Source: Colivivens sp963594655 | Lineage (GTDB): Bacteria > Bacteroidota > Bacteroidia > Bacteroidales > Bacteroidaceae | NCBI GenBank assembly: GCA_963594655.1 | Contig: CAVBFD010000014.1 | Coordinates: 1 to 45,800 of the forward strand | DNA length: 45,800 bases | Direction: 5' to 3' | In this document: piece after piece, positions 16,115 through 24,406 of the stretch | Layout: every line of letters starts with the position of its first letter | How positions within the stretch are numbered: position 1 is the first letter of the stretch | Translations under genes and position numbers: made by a program | The notes under the pieces: model-generated | What the model was told of the DNA's origin: nothing | Seen by the model: the letters and a program-made list of their open reading frames with translations, nothing else | The model's database searches: none

Positions 16115-17656
16115 TTACAAATAGAGTGCTCTGTTGAGCATGTAGTACACTTCGTTGGTGCGGAGTGTCTGCTTGATGCCGGCCACTGTGGTGTCTTTGT
16201 CGATGTGTACCATCTCGATGCCGGCAATCTCAGCGTAGTCTTCCCAGTACTCCGGAGTGATGTCGTAGCCCATGATAGAGTGGTGGGTACCACCTGCCAG
16301 GATCCATGCCTCGGTACCGACCTCGAAGTTAGGCTGCGGAATCCACAGCGCGTTGGCTACAGGCAGTTTCGGCAGTGGCTTCGGCGCGATGCACTTGACA
16401 TCGTTCACGATGAGGCGGAAGCGGTTGCCGAGGTCGATGATGGTAGCTGTCACTCCGTTGCCTGTCTTTGAGTCGAAGACAAGACGGGCTGTCTGGCTCT
16501 TGCGTATGCCGATGCCGAGGAAGTGTACCTCCAGGCGTGGCTTGTTGGACGCGATGAGCGGGCAGACCTCAAGCATGTGTGACTGAAGGATGGCTGAGTT
16601 CTCTCCGTCGAAGTTGAGGGTGTAGTCCTCAAGGAAGGAAACACCTGAAGGCAGACCCTGTGTCATGTACCATACTGTACGGTAGAGAGCGGCAGACTTC
16701 CAGTCGCCTTCAGCTCCGAATCCGTAACCCTCCGCCATCAGACGCTGTGAGGCAAGTCCCGGAATCTGGTCGAAACCAAGGAAGTTCGGGTCGTTGACAT
16801 CAGCCTGGCCAAGGTCGTCGAAGTTGGTGGTGAAGCCCTTCGCGCCTTCGTCCTGAAGCACGCGGCGGATGGCGATTTCAGCCTTTGCGGAGTTCTTCAC
16901 CTTCTGCCAGTATACCTCCTCACCAGACTCGTCAATCTTGATGGTGTAGAGCTTCTTGTACTCCTCTACAAGTGCGTCAGCCTCAGCGTCGGTCACCTTC
17001 TTGTAGTACTCCATGAGAGAGGAAACAGGGTAGTAGTCCACGTGATAGCCGAGACGTACCTCTGCCTCAACCTTGTCTCCGTCGGTCACTGCCACGTTGT
17101 TCATCTGGTCGCCGAAGCGGAGGATTCTCATGTCGTGGGAGTCAGCCCATGCGGCTGCGACACGCGCCCATACGGCGATGGCCTTCTGTGGCTTCTCGTC
17201 CTTCCAGTAGCCTGAAACCACCTTGCGTGGCTTGCGGAGGTGTGCGCAGATATGTCCGAACTCACGGTCTCCGTGCGCGCTCTGGTTGAGGTTCATGAAG
17301 TCCATGTCCATTGTGTCCCATGGAATTTTCTCGTTGTACTGGGTGTGGAAATGGAGGAGCGGCTTCTGGAGTACCTGCAGTCCCTTGATCCACATCTTGG
17401 CTGGTGAGAAGGTATGCATCCATGTGATTACGCCGACACACTTGTCGTCGTTGTTGGCTGCCTTCATCACAGCCTCCACTTCCTTGGAGGAGTTGGCTGT
17501 GCCTTTGTAAACCACCTTGATAGGGATGATGCCACCGTTGTTGAGTCCGTCAACCATCTCTTTAGAGTGTCCGTCTACTATCTTGACTGTTTCGCCTCCG
17601 TAAAGGAGCTGTGCCCCGGTTACCCACCAGAGTTCCAAATTCTCAAATGCTTTCAT
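16115..17656 (-). CDS. araA: L-arabinose isomerase
   Basis: AraA converts L-arabinose to L-ribulose in the cytosol using a divalent metal, normally manganese. The 513-residue protein shows the four metal/catalytic residues of the family: Glu309 (LMAEGYGFGAEGDWK), Glu343 (SFLEDYTLNF), His360 (LQSHMLEVC) and His459 (ILAGGTHHSIM). The N-terminal WWVTGAQLLYG and the TWMHTFSPAKMWI segment are also typical. The start is the ATG at 17656 (MKAFENLELWWVTG). It lies 52 nt after araD and begins the isomerase-kinase-transketolase part of the unit. Nothing unusual was seen in it. Confidence 0.98.
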   Translation of the reverse strand: MKAFENLELWWVTGAQLLYGGETVKIVDGHSKEMVDGLNNGGIIPIKVVYKGTANSSKEVEAVMKAANNDDKCVGVITWMHTFSPAKMWIKGLQVLQKPLLHFHTQYNEKIPWDTMDMDFMNLNQSAHGDREFGHICAHLRKPRKVVSGYWKDEKPQKAIAVWARVAAAWADSHDMRILRFGDQMNNVAVTDGDKVEAEVRLGYHVDYYPVSSLMEYYKKVTDAEADALVEEYKKLYTIKIDESGEEVYWQKVKNSAKAEIAIRRVLQDEGAKGFTTNFDDLGQADVNDPNFLGFDQIPGLASQRLMAEGYGFGAEGDWKSAALYRTVWYMTQGLPSGVSFLEDYTLNFDGENSAILQSHMLEVCPLIASNKPRLEVHFLGIGIRKSQTARLVFDSKTGNGVTATIIDLGNRFRLIVNDVKCIAPKPLPKLPVANALWIPQPNFEVGTEAWILAGGTHHSIMGYDITPEYWEDYAEIAGIEMVHIDKDTTVAGIKQTLRTNEVYYMLNRALYL

Positions 17657-17708
17657 AAGTCCTTTGTTTTAATGTTATTGCTATTTTTGTTGATTGAATG
17701 TTGTCTAA

Positions 17709-18419
17709 TCAGTGTTTCTGGCCTTTCTGCCCGTAGTATGCGTTTGGTCCGTGCTTGCGCATGTAGTGTTTCTCCACCAACAGCGGGTTCATCGTAAGAC
17801 CGGGGTTTACCGACAGCGCCACGAACGCCATCTTGGCGCACTGCTCCATGACCTTGGCGTTGTAGACCGCGTTGTCGGGCGATGTACCCCATGAGAACGG
17901 CCCGTGGTTCTTCACAAGTACCGCAGGTGTGTGGTCCGGATTGATTTTCCTGATGTTGAGAATCTCGTCGACGATGACGTTGCCTGTCTCCAACTCGTAC
18001 TGGCCTTTCACTTCAGTCTCTGTCATGTCTCTTGTACAAGGTATGTCCTTGTAGAAGTAGTCGGCGTGTGTGGTGCCGATGTTGGGAATGTCCTTGCCGG
18101 CTTGTGCGAAGGCTGTCGCGTAAGTGGAGTGGGTGTGTACCACTCCCTGTATATTCGGGAAAGCCTTGTACAGCACAAGATGTGTGGGGGTGTCGGACGA
18201 CGGGTTGAGGTTGCCTTCAACCACCTTGCCTGTCTCCAGATCCACAACCACCATGTCCTCGGCTTTCATCTTGTCGTAGTCGACTCCTGACGGTTTGATT
18301 ACCACCAGCCCTTTCTCACGGTCAATGCCGGATACATTGCCCCATGTGAAAATCACGAGACCCTGTTTCACAAGGTCGAGATTGGCTTTGAAAACTTTCT
18401 CTTTAAGCGCTTCTAACAT
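17709..18419 (-). CDS. araD: L-ribulose-5-phosphate 4-epimerase
   Basis: AraD epimerises L-ribulose-5-phosphate to D-xylulose-5-phosphate by retro-aldol chemistry with a zinc ion. The 236-residue protein carries the zinc ligands His95 and His97 (VVHTHSTYATAF) and His172 (VKNHGPFSWG). Asp120 (GTTHADYFY) is the proposed catalytic acid/base, and NVSGIDREKG is the phosphate-binding region. It is a class II aldolase-fold enzyme of normal length. It is the first gene after a 256-nt non-coding gap rich in hairpins and is followed by araA 52 nt on. Confidence 0.97.
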   Translation of the reverse strand: MLEALKEKVFKANLDLVKQGLVIFTWGNVSGIDREKGLVVIKPSGVDYDKMKAEDMVVVDLETGKVVEGNLNPSSDTPTHLVLYKAFPNIQGVVHTHSTYATAFAQAGKDIPNIGTTHADYFYKDIPCTRDMTETEVKGQYELETGNVIVDEILNIRKINPDHTPAVLVKNHGPFSWGTSPDNAVYNAKVMEQCAKMAFVALSVNPGLTMNPLLVEKHYMRKHGPNAYYGQKGQKH

Positions 18420-18476
18420 AATAGTCTATTTTATAAGTCGTATATTGTCGTTTGTAGAATATTCTCATTTTAAGTT

Positions 18477-18525
18477 GGACAGGTATTCTGTCCCTATGAC
18501 AGTCCCACAGACTTACTGTGGCTGT
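18477..18525. other. Two adjacent hairpins in the arabinose intergenic gap
   Basis: GGACAG-GTATT-CTGTCC (18477-18493) is a perfect 6-bp stem. A second structure at 18499-18525 pairs ACAG-TC-CCACAG with CTGTGG-CTGT around a 5-nt loop, with a 2-nt bulge. Both share the ACAG/CTGT core. They lie 58-106 nt upstream of the araD start, so they could be operator half-sites or a structured leader. No consensus promoter was found next to araD. Confidence 0.6.
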
Positions 18526-18618
18526 GTCAGTATGAAGGGGTAGGGTGTGAGTTTGATTCTCAACGGCCCCGGTAGATGCTGCGGCGCATCTGTGGTTTTG
18601 GTGTTTTGGGTTTGTTAA

Positions 18619-18655
18619 GTTCAAGCGCACGGGCGTTGGCCCGTGTCGCTTGAAC
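18619..18655 (-). terminator. Long hairpin after the SSS symporter, terminator or attenuator
   Basis: Arms GTTCAAGCG-CACGGGC and GCCCGTG-T-CGCTTGAAC form a stem of about 16 bp with one bulged base and a 4-nt loop, 20 nt after the symporter stop on the minus strand. There is no T-tract, so it may be a pause or processing site rather than a full terminator. It would lower araD-araA-araB-tkt expression relative to the symporter, or shield the transporter message. Confidence 0.6.
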
Positions 18656-18675
18656 GTTTGTTACAGTATGTATTT

Positions 18676-20400
18676 TTACCAGAAGTATACGTAGAATGCG
18701 GCGCAAAGACCGATTACGATGAGAGATCCGATGATGTCAAACGCACCCCAACTTTCACGGATAGACTTCTTGAAGTCTGAAGTGAAGGTGATGGCCTCGA
18801 CCTGCGCCTTGCTTGGAGCTGGAGTGAAGCAACTGACAACAACCATGAAGATGATGAGGAACACAAGCAACCAGCACTCGAATACCAGCCAGTTGGTCTG
18901 CCAGAACCACTCGGTGTAGTGCCAGAAAGCGCCGTCCATAGCGGCCTTGCCTGTATCCGTAATCACATTGGTCACGAGGCGGAGCATTCCGATGAGGAAG
19001 CCTACAATCATTGTGTATTCACCTGCCTTAGGAGTGATTTTCTTGAAGAAGATACCCATGGCGAACACAGCCACCATCGCAGGAGCCAAGAGTGACTGGA
19101 TGCCCTGGAGGTAATTATATAAGGTGTCCATCTTCATCATGATAGGCAACCAGGCGAAGCCGAGGATAACCACGACCACTGTAGCCACACGGCCTACAAA
19201 CACGTAGTGGGCCTCAGACATGCCTTTCTTCAGTGGCTTGTAGAAGTCCTCTGTGAAGAGGGTGGCGCAACTGTTGAAGAAGGCTGCGAGGGAAGCTACG
19301 AGGGCGCAGATGAAACCGATGGTAACCACACCTTTAATACCGGCAGGGAGTACTGTCTTCACCATAATGGCGAATGCGGCGTCTGTCTCCTCCATCTGGA
19401 TGGCACCCTTCTGTGCCAGTGCGGCGGCAATCATACCCGGAATGAGGAACATGAAGCAAGGGAGTACCTTGAAGAAACCTGCGGCGATTGTACCGCGGCG
19501 GGCGCGCTTCATCACGTCGGCGTTCTTTTCACCGGGAACCTGACCGAGAACACGCTGTACGATGTGCTGGTCGGTACACCAGTACCAGAAACCAATGATG
19601 GTGGCTCCGAGGAACACTACGAAACCTGGATACTCCTGATACATGGAGTCACCTTCTTCCCAGTGGAACATGTGGGTAGTACCATAGCCGTTGTTGAGTT
19701 TTCCGCAGTAGTCCATCATGTCGGTCCATCCTTCGGCAATGCTTCCGCCGCCCAGCGCAGCCAGACCGAGGAAGAGTACCAGGAACGAACCGATGACAAG
19801 TATAGGAGTCTGGATAGTGGAAAGTGTCATCACACCCTTCATACCGCCAAACACGGTGAAGATGGTGGTAAGGACAATCAGACCGATGGCTCCCACCCAG
19901 AAGTTCAGACCCCAGAGATATTCGAAGAAGATACCGCCTGTAAGTGCCGTCACACTCACCTTGGTGAGGATGTACGCCACAAGCGTGATGATTGAGAGCC
20001 ATGAACCTGTGCGCTGTGTGTAGCGGAACTTCAGGAAGTCGGGCATTGTGATAATCTTACCCATCTTGTTGATGAGCAACTGATAGAACGGCACGAACAA
20101 CCATCCCAAGATAAGGATCATCCATCCCTGCATCTCCCAGTGGGCCATACCGACTCCACTCTTCGCGCCGGTGCCGGCGAGACCTACAAGGTGTTCCGAA
20201 CCTATGTTGGCGGCAAAGATTGCCATACCGATTACATACCATGGCTCGCCCTTACCAAAGAGGTAGGCGGAAGAGTTTTCGCCCTGCTGAGCCTTTCTGT
20301 CCTTTACTATCGCATGCCAAACTGCCCAAATCACTCCAATTACACCGATGACAAGGACAGCCCAGTCGAGCCAGACGAATTCTGTTGAATTCCAATTCAT
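18676..20400 (-). CDS. Sodium:solute symporter (SSS family), probable sugar transporter
   Basis: The 574-residue membrane protein has about 13-14 hydrophobic helices starting with WAVLVIGVIGVIWAVWHAI. Family signatures include MAIFAANIGSEHLVGLAGTGAKSG in the first helix pair, VFGGMKGVMTLSTIQTPILV, and GFICALVASLAAFFNSCATLFTEDFYKPL with the sodium-site serines. This is the vSGLT/SGLT-like sugar branch of the LeuT fold. The flanking genes suggest L-arabinose as substrate, taken up with sodium; this is inferred from position. It lies 50 nt after the lipoprotein mutarotase and 256 nt before araD. Confidence 0.92.
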   Translation of the reverse strand: MNWNSTEFVWLDWAVLVIGVIGVIWAVWHAIVKDRKAQQGENSSAYLFGKGEPWYVIGMAIFAANIGSEHLVGLAGTGAKSGVGMAHWEMQGWMILILGWLFVPFYQLLINKMGKIITMPDFLKFRYTQRTGSWLSIITLVAYILTKVSVTALTGGIFFEYLWGLNFWVGAIGLIVLTTIFTVFGGMKGVMTLSTIQTPILVIGSFLVLFLGLAALGGGSIAEGWTDMMDYCGKLNNGYGTTHMFHWEEGDSMYQEYPGFVVFLGATIIGFWYWCTDQHIVQRVLGQVPGEKNADVMKRARRGTIAAGFFKVLPCFMFLIPGMIAAALAQKGAIQMEETDAAFAIMVKTVLPAGIKGVVTIGFICALVASLAAFFNSCATLFTEDFYKPLKKGMSEAHYVFVGRVATVVVVILGFAWLPIMMKMDTLYNYLQGIQSLLAPAMVAVFAMGIFFKKITPKAGEYTMIVGFLIGMLRLVTNVITDTGKAAMDGAFWHYTEWFWQTNWLVFECWLLVFLIIFMVVVSCFTPAPSKAQVEAITFTSDFKKSIRESWGAFDIIGSLIVIGLCAAFYVYFW

Positions 20401-20450
20401 AATTTTAATTATAAGATTATTTGTTACTTAAATGATTTATATACAGTGGT

Positions 20451-21638
20451 CTATTTCTTTACACTAAACTTGTAGACAAGGTGTGAGTAGTACTGCTCGC
20501 CCGGTTTCAAGGTTGCGTCTGTCCAGTCCTTCACACCCTCCGCAATCTTGGTGGGGGAGTCAGGATATTTCTGGCTTTCAAAGCATACGCTTACATGCTT
20601 GGGGTATTTGACTCCGTGCTTGCATGCGATGCCCGTGCCTTGGAAGTTGCCTGTGTACACCTGGATGCCCGGCTCGTTGGTAAACACTTCCAGCAGGATG
20701 CCGCTCTGGGGTGAATAAAGGCTTGCGCACACTGTCTTGTCGTCGCCCACACCGTCTTTATATGTGTTGAGGCACCAGTTGTGGTCGTAACCCGTAGCGT
20801 TCTTGATTTGGTCGAAACTGTAGTCAACCTTCTTGCCGATTTCTGTAGGCGTGCGGAAGTCCATCGGTGTTCCCTCCACACTCTTTATCTCTCCGGTCGG
20901 GATGTACAGACTGTCAGCCGGGGTGAACTTGTCGGCGTTGATGTACATCACTTGGTCGAAGCCTTCCTTTGACATGTCGCCGTTCAGGTTGAAGTAACTG
21001 TGGTTGGTCATGTTGACTACAGTCTCCTTGTCTGTGGTAGCTCCAAACTCAATGTCAAGTGTGTTGTCGCTCTTCACCGTATATTTGGCAGTTGCGGTGA
21101 CATTGCCGGGGAAACCGTTCTCACCGTCTTTGGCGTTGATGGTGAACGTGACTGAGGAGTCGTTCTTCTCAGTGATGTCGTACACTTTGTTAATCCACCC
21201 TGTGTTGCCGCCACCGTGAAGGCAGTTGCCGTTGTCGTTGGGCCTGAGATTGTATGTCTGGCCGGCGAGAGTCAATTTCGCATCCTTGATACGGTTGGCG
21301 TACCGGCCTACCGAAGACCCGTAGTCCGACGGAGAGTTCAGTGTGTCGGCATATTGGTGGATGTTGTCGTAACCCAATACCACATCAGTCGGTTTACCGT
21401 CCTTGTCGGGAACTGAGATGGAGACCACGCGGCCTCCGTAATTCGTGAGGCAAACCTCCATGCCGTTGGCATTGTGAAGGGTTACCAACTCGGTTTTCTT
21501 ACCCAATACTGTAGAGTCGAAATCCGCGGGATTCAAACCGGACTGCGTAAGATTAGTACTGCCGCCGGAAGAACAGGCAGAGATGGCCGCGATTGACACA
21601 AGCCCGACTCCAGCGAAAAGGTTCTTTACTTTGTTCAT
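20451..21638 (-). CDS. galM: Aldose 1-epimerase (mutarotase) lipoprotein
   Basis: The 395-residue protein has a lipoprotein signal peptide: basic MNKVK, a hydrophobic core and the lipobox AISAC, with Cys as the first residue of the mature protein. The body is a galactose-mutarotase domain. It shows NYGGRVVSISVPDKDG, GRYANRI, MTNHSYFNLNGD with the catalytic His, and VFTNEPGIQVYTGN with the catalytic Glu. It should interconvert alpha and beta anomers of a free sugar in the periplasm. The residues after Cys (SSGGS) lack the acidic export signal for the Bacteroidetes cell surface, so a periplasmic position is likely. It leads the arabinose unit before the symporter. The start is the ATG at 21638 rather than the TTG at 21644. 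Confidence 0.93.
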   Translation of the reverse strand: MNKVKNLFAGVGLVSIAAISACSSGGSTNLTQSGLNPADFDSTVLGKKTELVTLHNANGMEVCLTNYGGRVVSISVPDKDGKPTDVVLGYDNIHQYADTLNSPSDYGSSVGRYANRIKDAKLTLAGQTYNLRPNDNGNCLHGGGNTGWINKVYDITEKNDSSVTFTINAKDGENGFPGNVTATAKYTVKSDNTLDIEFGATTDKETVVNMTNHSYFNLNGDMSKEGFDQVMYINADKFTPADSLYIPTGEIKSVEGTPMDFRTPTEIGKKVDYSFDQIKNATGYDHNWCLNTYKDGVGDDKTVCASLYSPQSGILLEVFTNEPGIQVYTGNFQGTGIACKHGVKYPKHVSVCFESQKYPDSPTKIAEGVKDWTDATLKPGEQYYSHLVYKFSVKK

Positions 21639-21687
21639 TTCCAAATTGTTTTAATGTTTCGTATTAGTCTTAGTAATTCTATGGGTG

Positions 21688-21717
21688 TAAAATTACAATT
21701 TTATTCCTATAGGGCAA
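21688..21717 (-). promoter_or_regulatory. Candidate promoter for the arabinose unit (lipoprotein mutarotase and symporter)
   Basis: On the minus strand TTG (21715-21717), a 19-nt spacer and TAATTTTA (21688-21695) match TAnnTTTG in seven of eight positions. Transcription would start near 21681, about 43 nt before the ATG. It lies downstream of the galK terminator, which supports a separate unit here. Confidence 0.55.
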
Positions 21718-21811
21718 TGCGTTCCTTCCCTCTTTTTTGCTAAAAAGCGATTTTTTAACACTATTTGTGTGCGAACCTTGCGGTTGAAACTGATGGAGTC
21801 GGAAAACAAAA

Positions 21812-21841
21812 ACCCACAACAAGGAAATCCTTGCTGTGGGT
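21812..21841 (-). terminator. Intrinsic terminator after galK
   Basis: The minus strand forms ACCCACAGCAAGG pairing with CCTTGTTGTGGGT (one G-U pair) around a 4-nt loop, followed by TTTTGTTTTCC. It lies 44 nt after the galK stop. A second short hairpin (21855-21874) sits between the stop and this terminator. Confidence 0.9.
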
Positions 21842-21884
21842 GAAACTATAGGAATGAGTCCCTCCAAGGAGGAACTGCCATCCG

Positions 21885-23045
21885 TCAGCAAACCTTATGT
21901 GAACCGTCTGAGATGACCACTGGATAGATTTCAGGCGCGTGGCCGTACTTGGCAGCAAACTTGGCTGTCACATCCTCCACGAACTTGTCGTAGATTTCGT
22001 CCTTCACCAGGTTTATGGTGCATCCGCCAAATCCGCCGCCCATGATACGGCTTCCTGTGACACCGTTTTCTTTTGCCACGTCGTTAAGGAAGTCGAGTTC
22101 CTCGCAGCTGACCTCATATTCCTTGCTCAGTCCGTAATGGGTCTCGTACATCTTCTGTCCCACGGTCTCGTAGTCGCCTTTCTGAAGCGCGTCGCATACA
22201 GCCAACACCCTGTCCTTCTCGCCAAGGACGAAGTGGGCGCGGGTATAGTCCTCTTCTCCTACTTCAGCGCGTACCTCATCGAGTTGTTCCCATGTGCAGT
22301 CGCGCAGTGTGGCGAACTTGCCCTCCGGGTGCTTGGCGGCGATGTGCTTTACCACATTCTCGCATGAGTTGCGGCGGTCGTTGTATGGAGAACCTGCCAA
22401 CTCGTGCTTTACCTTTGAGTTCACCAGACAGAGCTTGTAACCCTTAGGCTCGAACGGGTAGTACTCGAACTCGCGGCTGTTGCAGTCGAGGCGCATCAAC
22501 TTGCCCTCCTTGCCGAACACGGAAGCGAACTGGTCCATAATGCCGCAGTTCACACCGACATACTTGTGTTCGGTAGCCTGACCTGCCAGAACCAAATCCC
22601 ACTTGGACACTTTGTTGTCTCCGAAGAGGTCGTTCAATGCGAAGGCAAAGCAACTCTCAAGGGCGGCTGAGGAAGACATGCCCGCACCGAGAGGCACGTC
22701 ACCGTAAAAGGCTGCGTTGAATCCCTTGACATCCACACCAAGCGATTTCATTTCCTGGCAGACTCCGTAAATATACCGCGCCCAAGACGCGCGTGGACCT
22801 TGAGGGTCGTCAACCGTAAATTCAACACGGTCCTTCAGGTCGATGGAGTAGAGCATTACCTTGTCTGTACCATTCGGACGGATTTCAGCCATGATGCCTT
22901 TGTCCACTGCGCCGGGGAAGACAAATCCCCCGTTGTAGTCGGTATGCTCTCCAATCAGGTTGATACGGCCCGGAGACATATAAACATTACCCGTTTTACC
23001 GTCGAAGTGCTTGATGAAACGGCTTCTTACTTTTTCTATATCCAT
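21885..23045 (-). CDS. galK: Galactokinase
   Basis: GalK phosphorylates alpha-D-galactose with ATP, the first committed step of the Leloir pathway. The 386-residue protein has the galactokinase signature GRINLIGEHTDYNGG near residue 27, the GHMP ATP-binding motif PLGAGMSSSAALESC, the catalytic-Asp region NCGIMDQFASVFG, and the C-terminal GHMP motif GSRIMGGGFGGCTINLV. It is the last gene of the galactose unit, 51 nt after the sugar carrier, and is followed by a good terminator. Uridylyltransferase and UDP-galactose epimerase genes are not in the window. Confidence 0.98.
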   Translation of the reverse strand: MDIEKVRSRFIKHFDGKTGNVYMSPGRINLIGEHTDYNGGFVFPGAVDKGIMAEIRPNGTDKVMLYSIDLKDRVEFTVDDPQGPRASWARYIYGVCQEMKSLGVDVKGFNAAFYGDVPLGAGMSSSAALESCFAFALNDLFGDNKVSKWDLVLAGQATEHKYVGVNCGIMDQFASVFGKEGKLMRLDCNSREFEYYPFEPKGYKLCLVNSKVKHELAGSPYNDRRNSCENVVKHIAAKHPEGKFATLRDCTWEQLDEVRAEVGEEDYTRAHFVLGEKDRVLAVCDALQKGDYETVGQKMYETHYGLSKEYEVSCEELDFLNDVAKENGVTGSRIMGGGFGGCTINLVKDEIYDKFVEDVTAKFAAKYGHAPEIYPVVISDGSHKVC

Positions 23046-23096
23046 GTCTTTGTGTGTTTATTAGTTATTAAAGTTCTTGTGAATCAATCATATCAG

Positions 23097-24344
23097 TTAA
23101 CGTGCGGCCTTCCCCAGTCCTATGCGGCTGCCGAAGTTGCAGAACCAGATGATATAGGCGTAGAAGACAAACATCGTGCAGAGTGCGACAATGACGTTCG
23201 TGTTGTCAACGATGGTACCCATGAAAGGGGTGAGGATGGCTGCGCCGATGACACCTGTGTTGATGACTCCGGTCGCCGCCTTGGTGTGCGGACCGAGATC
23301 CTGCAGACCGAGGTTGAATATGAGCGGCCACATCACAGAGTGGAACAGTCCGGCAGCGAGCATGAGCCAGATGCCAGCCATGCTGCTTGCGAAGAACAGT
23401 GAGACTCCGATACAGGCCGCGCCGAGGCAGAGGCATGCGGTGAGCAACTTACGTGGTTCGAATTTAGTGAGGATACCCGCGCCGATGAAACGTCCTACCA
23501 TCATTCCGCCCCAGTAATAAGCAAGGTAACTGGTGGACAGGGCTGCCAAGGCCGCAGTGTCCTTGTCGGGGTAGAGCAACTCAAAGCGGTACTTCAACAT
23601 GGACGGTACTCCGACTTCAAGTCCCATGTACATGAAGATGCCCAACGCTCCCAACCATACGTGGGGATACATGAACACGCTCTTCTTGTATTCGCGGTGA
23701 AATCCTGCCTCCTCGGCCTGTTTGCCCTCGTCGATTTTCGGCAGTTTGAGGAACGCGAGAGTTATACATATGAGCAGGGTGAACGCTCCCAGTCCCAAGA
23801 ACGGGCCAGGTACGAATTCGGGTGCCGGTGCCTTACCGTTTATAATCACGTACGCGATGAACAGAGGGGCTACGGTAGTCGCCACGGAGTTCAGTGCCTG
23901 ACTGAGTGTCATGCGGAAAGCTCCCTTCTCCGGTGACCCGAGAACCATCACGTAGGGGTTGGCCACGTTCTGGAGCATGACCACTCCCATGGCCACCAGA
24001 CACATTGAGGCGAGGAATATCGCATAGACATTCGCCCCGGCGCCTATCGCCCAAGTGATACCAAGCGAGTTTATTATGAAACCGATACCTGCCACCGCAA
24101 GACCGAGAATCAGTGTGTTCTTGTAACCGATCTTGCTCATAAGAAGCGCGAACGGTATGGAAAGCAGGTATGCGCCGTAGAACGCAGAGTTGACATACTG
24201 TCCTTCTTGCGCCGTCAGGTCGAACGCTTCGGAGCAGAACGTAATCATCGAATTGTTCATCGTGGTGATGAATCCTATGAGGAAGCATACTATGAACACG
24301 ACAATCAGTGCGAACGTGTAGTTCGGCTTTGTTTTTTGTATCAT
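23097..24344 (-). CDS. gluP: Glucose/galactose MFS transporter, GluP/FucP type
   Basis: The 415-residue membrane protein has 12 predicted helices of the major facilitator superfamily. It carries features of the FucP/GluP group: FLIGFITTMNNSMITFCSEAF in helix 1, GQYVNSAFYGAYLLSIPFALLMSKIGYK around helix 2, and VVMLQNVANPYVMVLG, where the NPY segment is typical of the group. Proton-coupled uptake of galactose or glucose is expected. It lies between a cytosolic mutarotase and galK, so galactose is the most likely substrate here. The start is the ATG at 24344. Confidence 0.9.
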   Translation of the reverse strand: MIQKTKPNYTFALIVVFIVCFLIGFITTMNNSMITFCSEAFDLTAQEGQYVNSAFYGAYLLSIPFALLMSKIGYKNTLILGLAVAGIGFIINSLGITWAIGAGANVYAIFLASMCLVAMGVVMLQNVANPYVMVLGSPEKGAFRMTLSQALNSVATTVAPLFIAYVIINGKAPAPEFVPGPFLGLGAFTLLICITLAFLKLPKIDEGKQAEEAGFHREYKKSVFMYPHVWLGALGIFMYMGLEVGVPSMLKYRFELLYPDKDTAALAALSTSYLAYYWGGMMVGRFIGAGILTKFEPRKLLTACLCLGAACIGVSLFFASSMAGIWLMLAAGLFHSVMWPLIFNLGLQDLGPHTKAATGVINTGVIGAAILTPFMGTIVDNTNVIVALCTMFVFYAYIIWFCNFGSRIGLGKAAR

Positions 24345-24406
24345 TTTTTCAGAGTGTTTTTATTGGATGAGTTTATTAGTTATAAGTAGCAAGTGATTTT
24401 ACGGCA

